Shown here in pieces: positions 63,213 through 64,000 of a DNA stretch of 64,000 nt. How positions within the stretch are numbered: the first letter of the stretch is position 1; each line of letters begins with the position of its first letter. The DNA is from Fulvivirga lutea (GTDB taxonomy: Bacteria > Bacteroidota > Bacteroidia > Cytophagales > Cyclobacteriaceae), in the NCBI RefSeq assembly GCF_017068455.1, contig NZ_CP070608.1:3701488-3765487 (forward strand), written 5' to 3'. Position numbers and translations under genes: made by a program. Below the pieces are notes generated by a model. That model was not told the DNA's origin. It saw nothing but the letters and a program-made list of their open reading frames with translations, and made no database searches.

Positions 63213-63758
63213 GTGAACCAGAAAGAAATTTTTCTATTAATCGGACAAAAAGGAAGCGGAAAATCCTTCATCGGGTCAATATTTGACAAGCACTTTGGGA
63301 TACGATTCGTTCGCGTAGAAGATTGGGCAAAAAAAATTAAGCAAGAAAGAGCAGTTGATAATGAAGCGTATCTTAAACAAGTTTTTCAAGAAATTGAAAA
63401 AGGAATCAGAGATTGTTTAAATCAAACGGATAAACTTGTCTTTGAATCAACGGGTTTAACTGAACATTTTGACCGAATGCTTTTGAGTTTAAGAAAGGAT
63501 TTTAGAGTAACAACGATTGGTATAAATGCCGATAGCAATCTTTGTCTAGACAGAGTTAAGTCTAGAGACCAGACTATCCATATCAACATATCGGATGACC
63601 AGGTAAATATGATAAATGAAAAAGTAAGAAGCCGAAATTTTCAACCTGACTTAAGCATTTTCAATCAAAACAAATCTGAATTTGAAATAGTCAAGGAGCT
63701 TGAAAGTATTTTTCGAATGGATACAAAACAGAATGAAATAGTAAAGCCGAACCGCTAA
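63213..63758 (+). CDS. Cassette 11: P-loop kinase-like protein
   Basis: A 181-residue protein starting at GTG 63213, with Walker A GQKGSGKS (residues 11-18) and the layout of small-molecule kinases (AAA_33/adenylate or shikimate kinase-like): VFESTGLTEHFDRML (near 75) could be the Walker B/lid region and CLDRVKSRDQTIHI (near 112) an arginine finger region. Substrate unknown. Some kinases of this type act in nucleotide metabolism or modify toxins and defence signals. Confidence 0.7.
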   Translation: MNQKEIFLLIGQKGSGKSFIGSIFDKHFGIRFVRVEDWAKKIKQERAVDNEAYLKQVFQEIEKGIRDCLNQTDKLVFESTGLTEHFDRMLLSLRKDFRVTTIGINADSNLCLDRVKSRDQTIHINISDDQVNMINEKVRSRNFQPDLSIFNQNKSEFEIVKELESIFRMDTKQNEIVKPNR

Positions 63759-63878
63759 CAATGTATATAAAAAATAGGCGAATCAGAGGTAAAAAAAGGA
63801 TTGTGGCTCGTTTCAAACTTTGTGCTAAACCGAAAGTTTAGTGCTTCCAAATCGCCTACTTTTCATATACTAACCGTT
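63751..63878 (+). other. attC 11 (128 bp)
   Basis: ACCGCTAAC with ATGTATAT and TAGGCGA pairs with TCGCCTACTTTTCATATAC and AACCGTT (63872-63878). The cassette start GTTAGCGGT at 63183 complements the left core. Confidence 0.9.
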
Positions 63879-63893
63879 ACCAGCAAATATGCG

Positions 63894-64000
63894 ATGAGCA
63901 TAGATCCAAATAAGAAGAAAATACGTGGTTGGAAGAAGCAAGTCCGTAAAATTAACCACTGGTTTGAATTAGTAAAAAAGCCTGATTTCGATCATTTCGA
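63894..64000 (+). CDS. Cassette 12: hypothetical protein, cut by the window end
   Basis: An ATG at 63894, 16 bases after the cassette boundary (GTTACCAGC at 63876), opens a frame reading MSIDPNKKKIRGWKKQVRK and continuing to the window edge. The basic start has no signal peptide. Too short to classify. Confidence 0.5.
   Translation, partial: MSIDPNKKKIRGWKKQVRKINHWFELVKKPDFDHF

Larger units (their letters stand above)
50587..64000 (+). mobile_element. Integron-like cassette array with non-IntI recombinase
   Basis: The array holds the recombinase gene, an attI-like site and at least twelve cassettes with all genes on the plus strand, each closed by a palindromic attC site with AACA / CGTT cores. 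The recombinase is co-directional with the cassettes, as in the inverted-orientation integrons of some spirochaetes. Cassette ends complement their own starts (for example GTTGGCGAT at 53385 with ATCGCCAAC at 53986; GTTAGCCAC at 54176 with GTGGCTAAC at 55126). Eleven complete cassettes and the start of a twelfth are visible; the right end is outside the window. Confidence 0.88.

Overview
The window reads as chromosomal DNA of an AT-rich Bacteroidota, most likely a marine Cytophagales (Fulvivirga, Roseivirga or Marivirga type). Supporting signs are a type IX secretion sorting domain, a UMF1-family transporter, E1 alpha/beta fusion dehydrogenase, ExbB/ExbD/ExbD cluster, TAnnTTTG promoter elements and Bacteroidota-style glycan genes. 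No genus can be fixed from sequence reading alone.

Layout. 1-16 kb holds housekeeping and envelope genes: TamB C-terminus, DUF2279 protein, RNase P RNA (rnpB), an NtrC-like regulator without a DNA-binding domain, a LuxE-like enzyme, the E1 fusion, alanine dehydrogenase, AMP nucleosidase, two transporters and the ExbB/ExbD operon. 16-23 kb is a minus-strand run: tRNA-Ser, asparaginase, TatD, two GT2 glycosyltransferases, a NodB deacetylase, a SpoIIE phosphatase and a flippase-like membrane protein, with ruvC divergent. 23.8-26.2 kb has a T9SS cargo protein and a tail-fibre-like protein with three 498-bp repeats. 26-35 kb is a surface-polysaccharide locus: glycosyltransferases, sulfotransferase, Wzx-like flippase, FdtA/FdtB-type amino-sugar enzymes. 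36-41 kb encodes a TetR regulator, the phenylacetyl-CoA epoxidase genes paaABCD (PaaB with two tandem domains, no paaE) and an AlkB-type monooxygenase. 42.7-50 kb has an ABC permease, queA, ispD, ettA and asnB.

The special region is 50.1-64 kb. A tyrosine recombinase gene (50587-51732) is followed at its stop codon by an attI-like site and then at least twelve integron-type gene cassettes, all on the plus strand, each ending in an imperfect palindrome with NNNAACA / CGTTRNN ends. For each complete cassette, the bases after GTT at its start are complementary to the bases before AAC in the palindrome at its end, usually over 8-10 positions. That is what circularisable cassettes predict, and it is direct evidence for cassette identity. 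The recombinase has the spacing of XerC/XerD-type enzymes and lacks the extra alpha-I2 segment that defines IntI. This would be an integron-like system run by a non-IntI recombinase. Cassette cargo includes a two-gene Hachiman (HamAB-like) antiphage system in one ~4.3-kb cassette, a P-loop + HEPN-motif pair, a kinase-like P-loop protein, small exported, lipid-anchored or membrane proteins, and one cassette without an ORF.

A second, recombinase-less array (a CALIN) sits at 41155-42704 between a DUF3703 gene and the ABC permease. It starts with a near-copy of the same attI-like site, carries two toxin-antitoxin cassettes (one toxin frameshifted), and ends in a truncated copy of the ~240-bp attC family found in the main array. 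The two arrays therefore share ancestry or recombinase. The main array continues past the window end.
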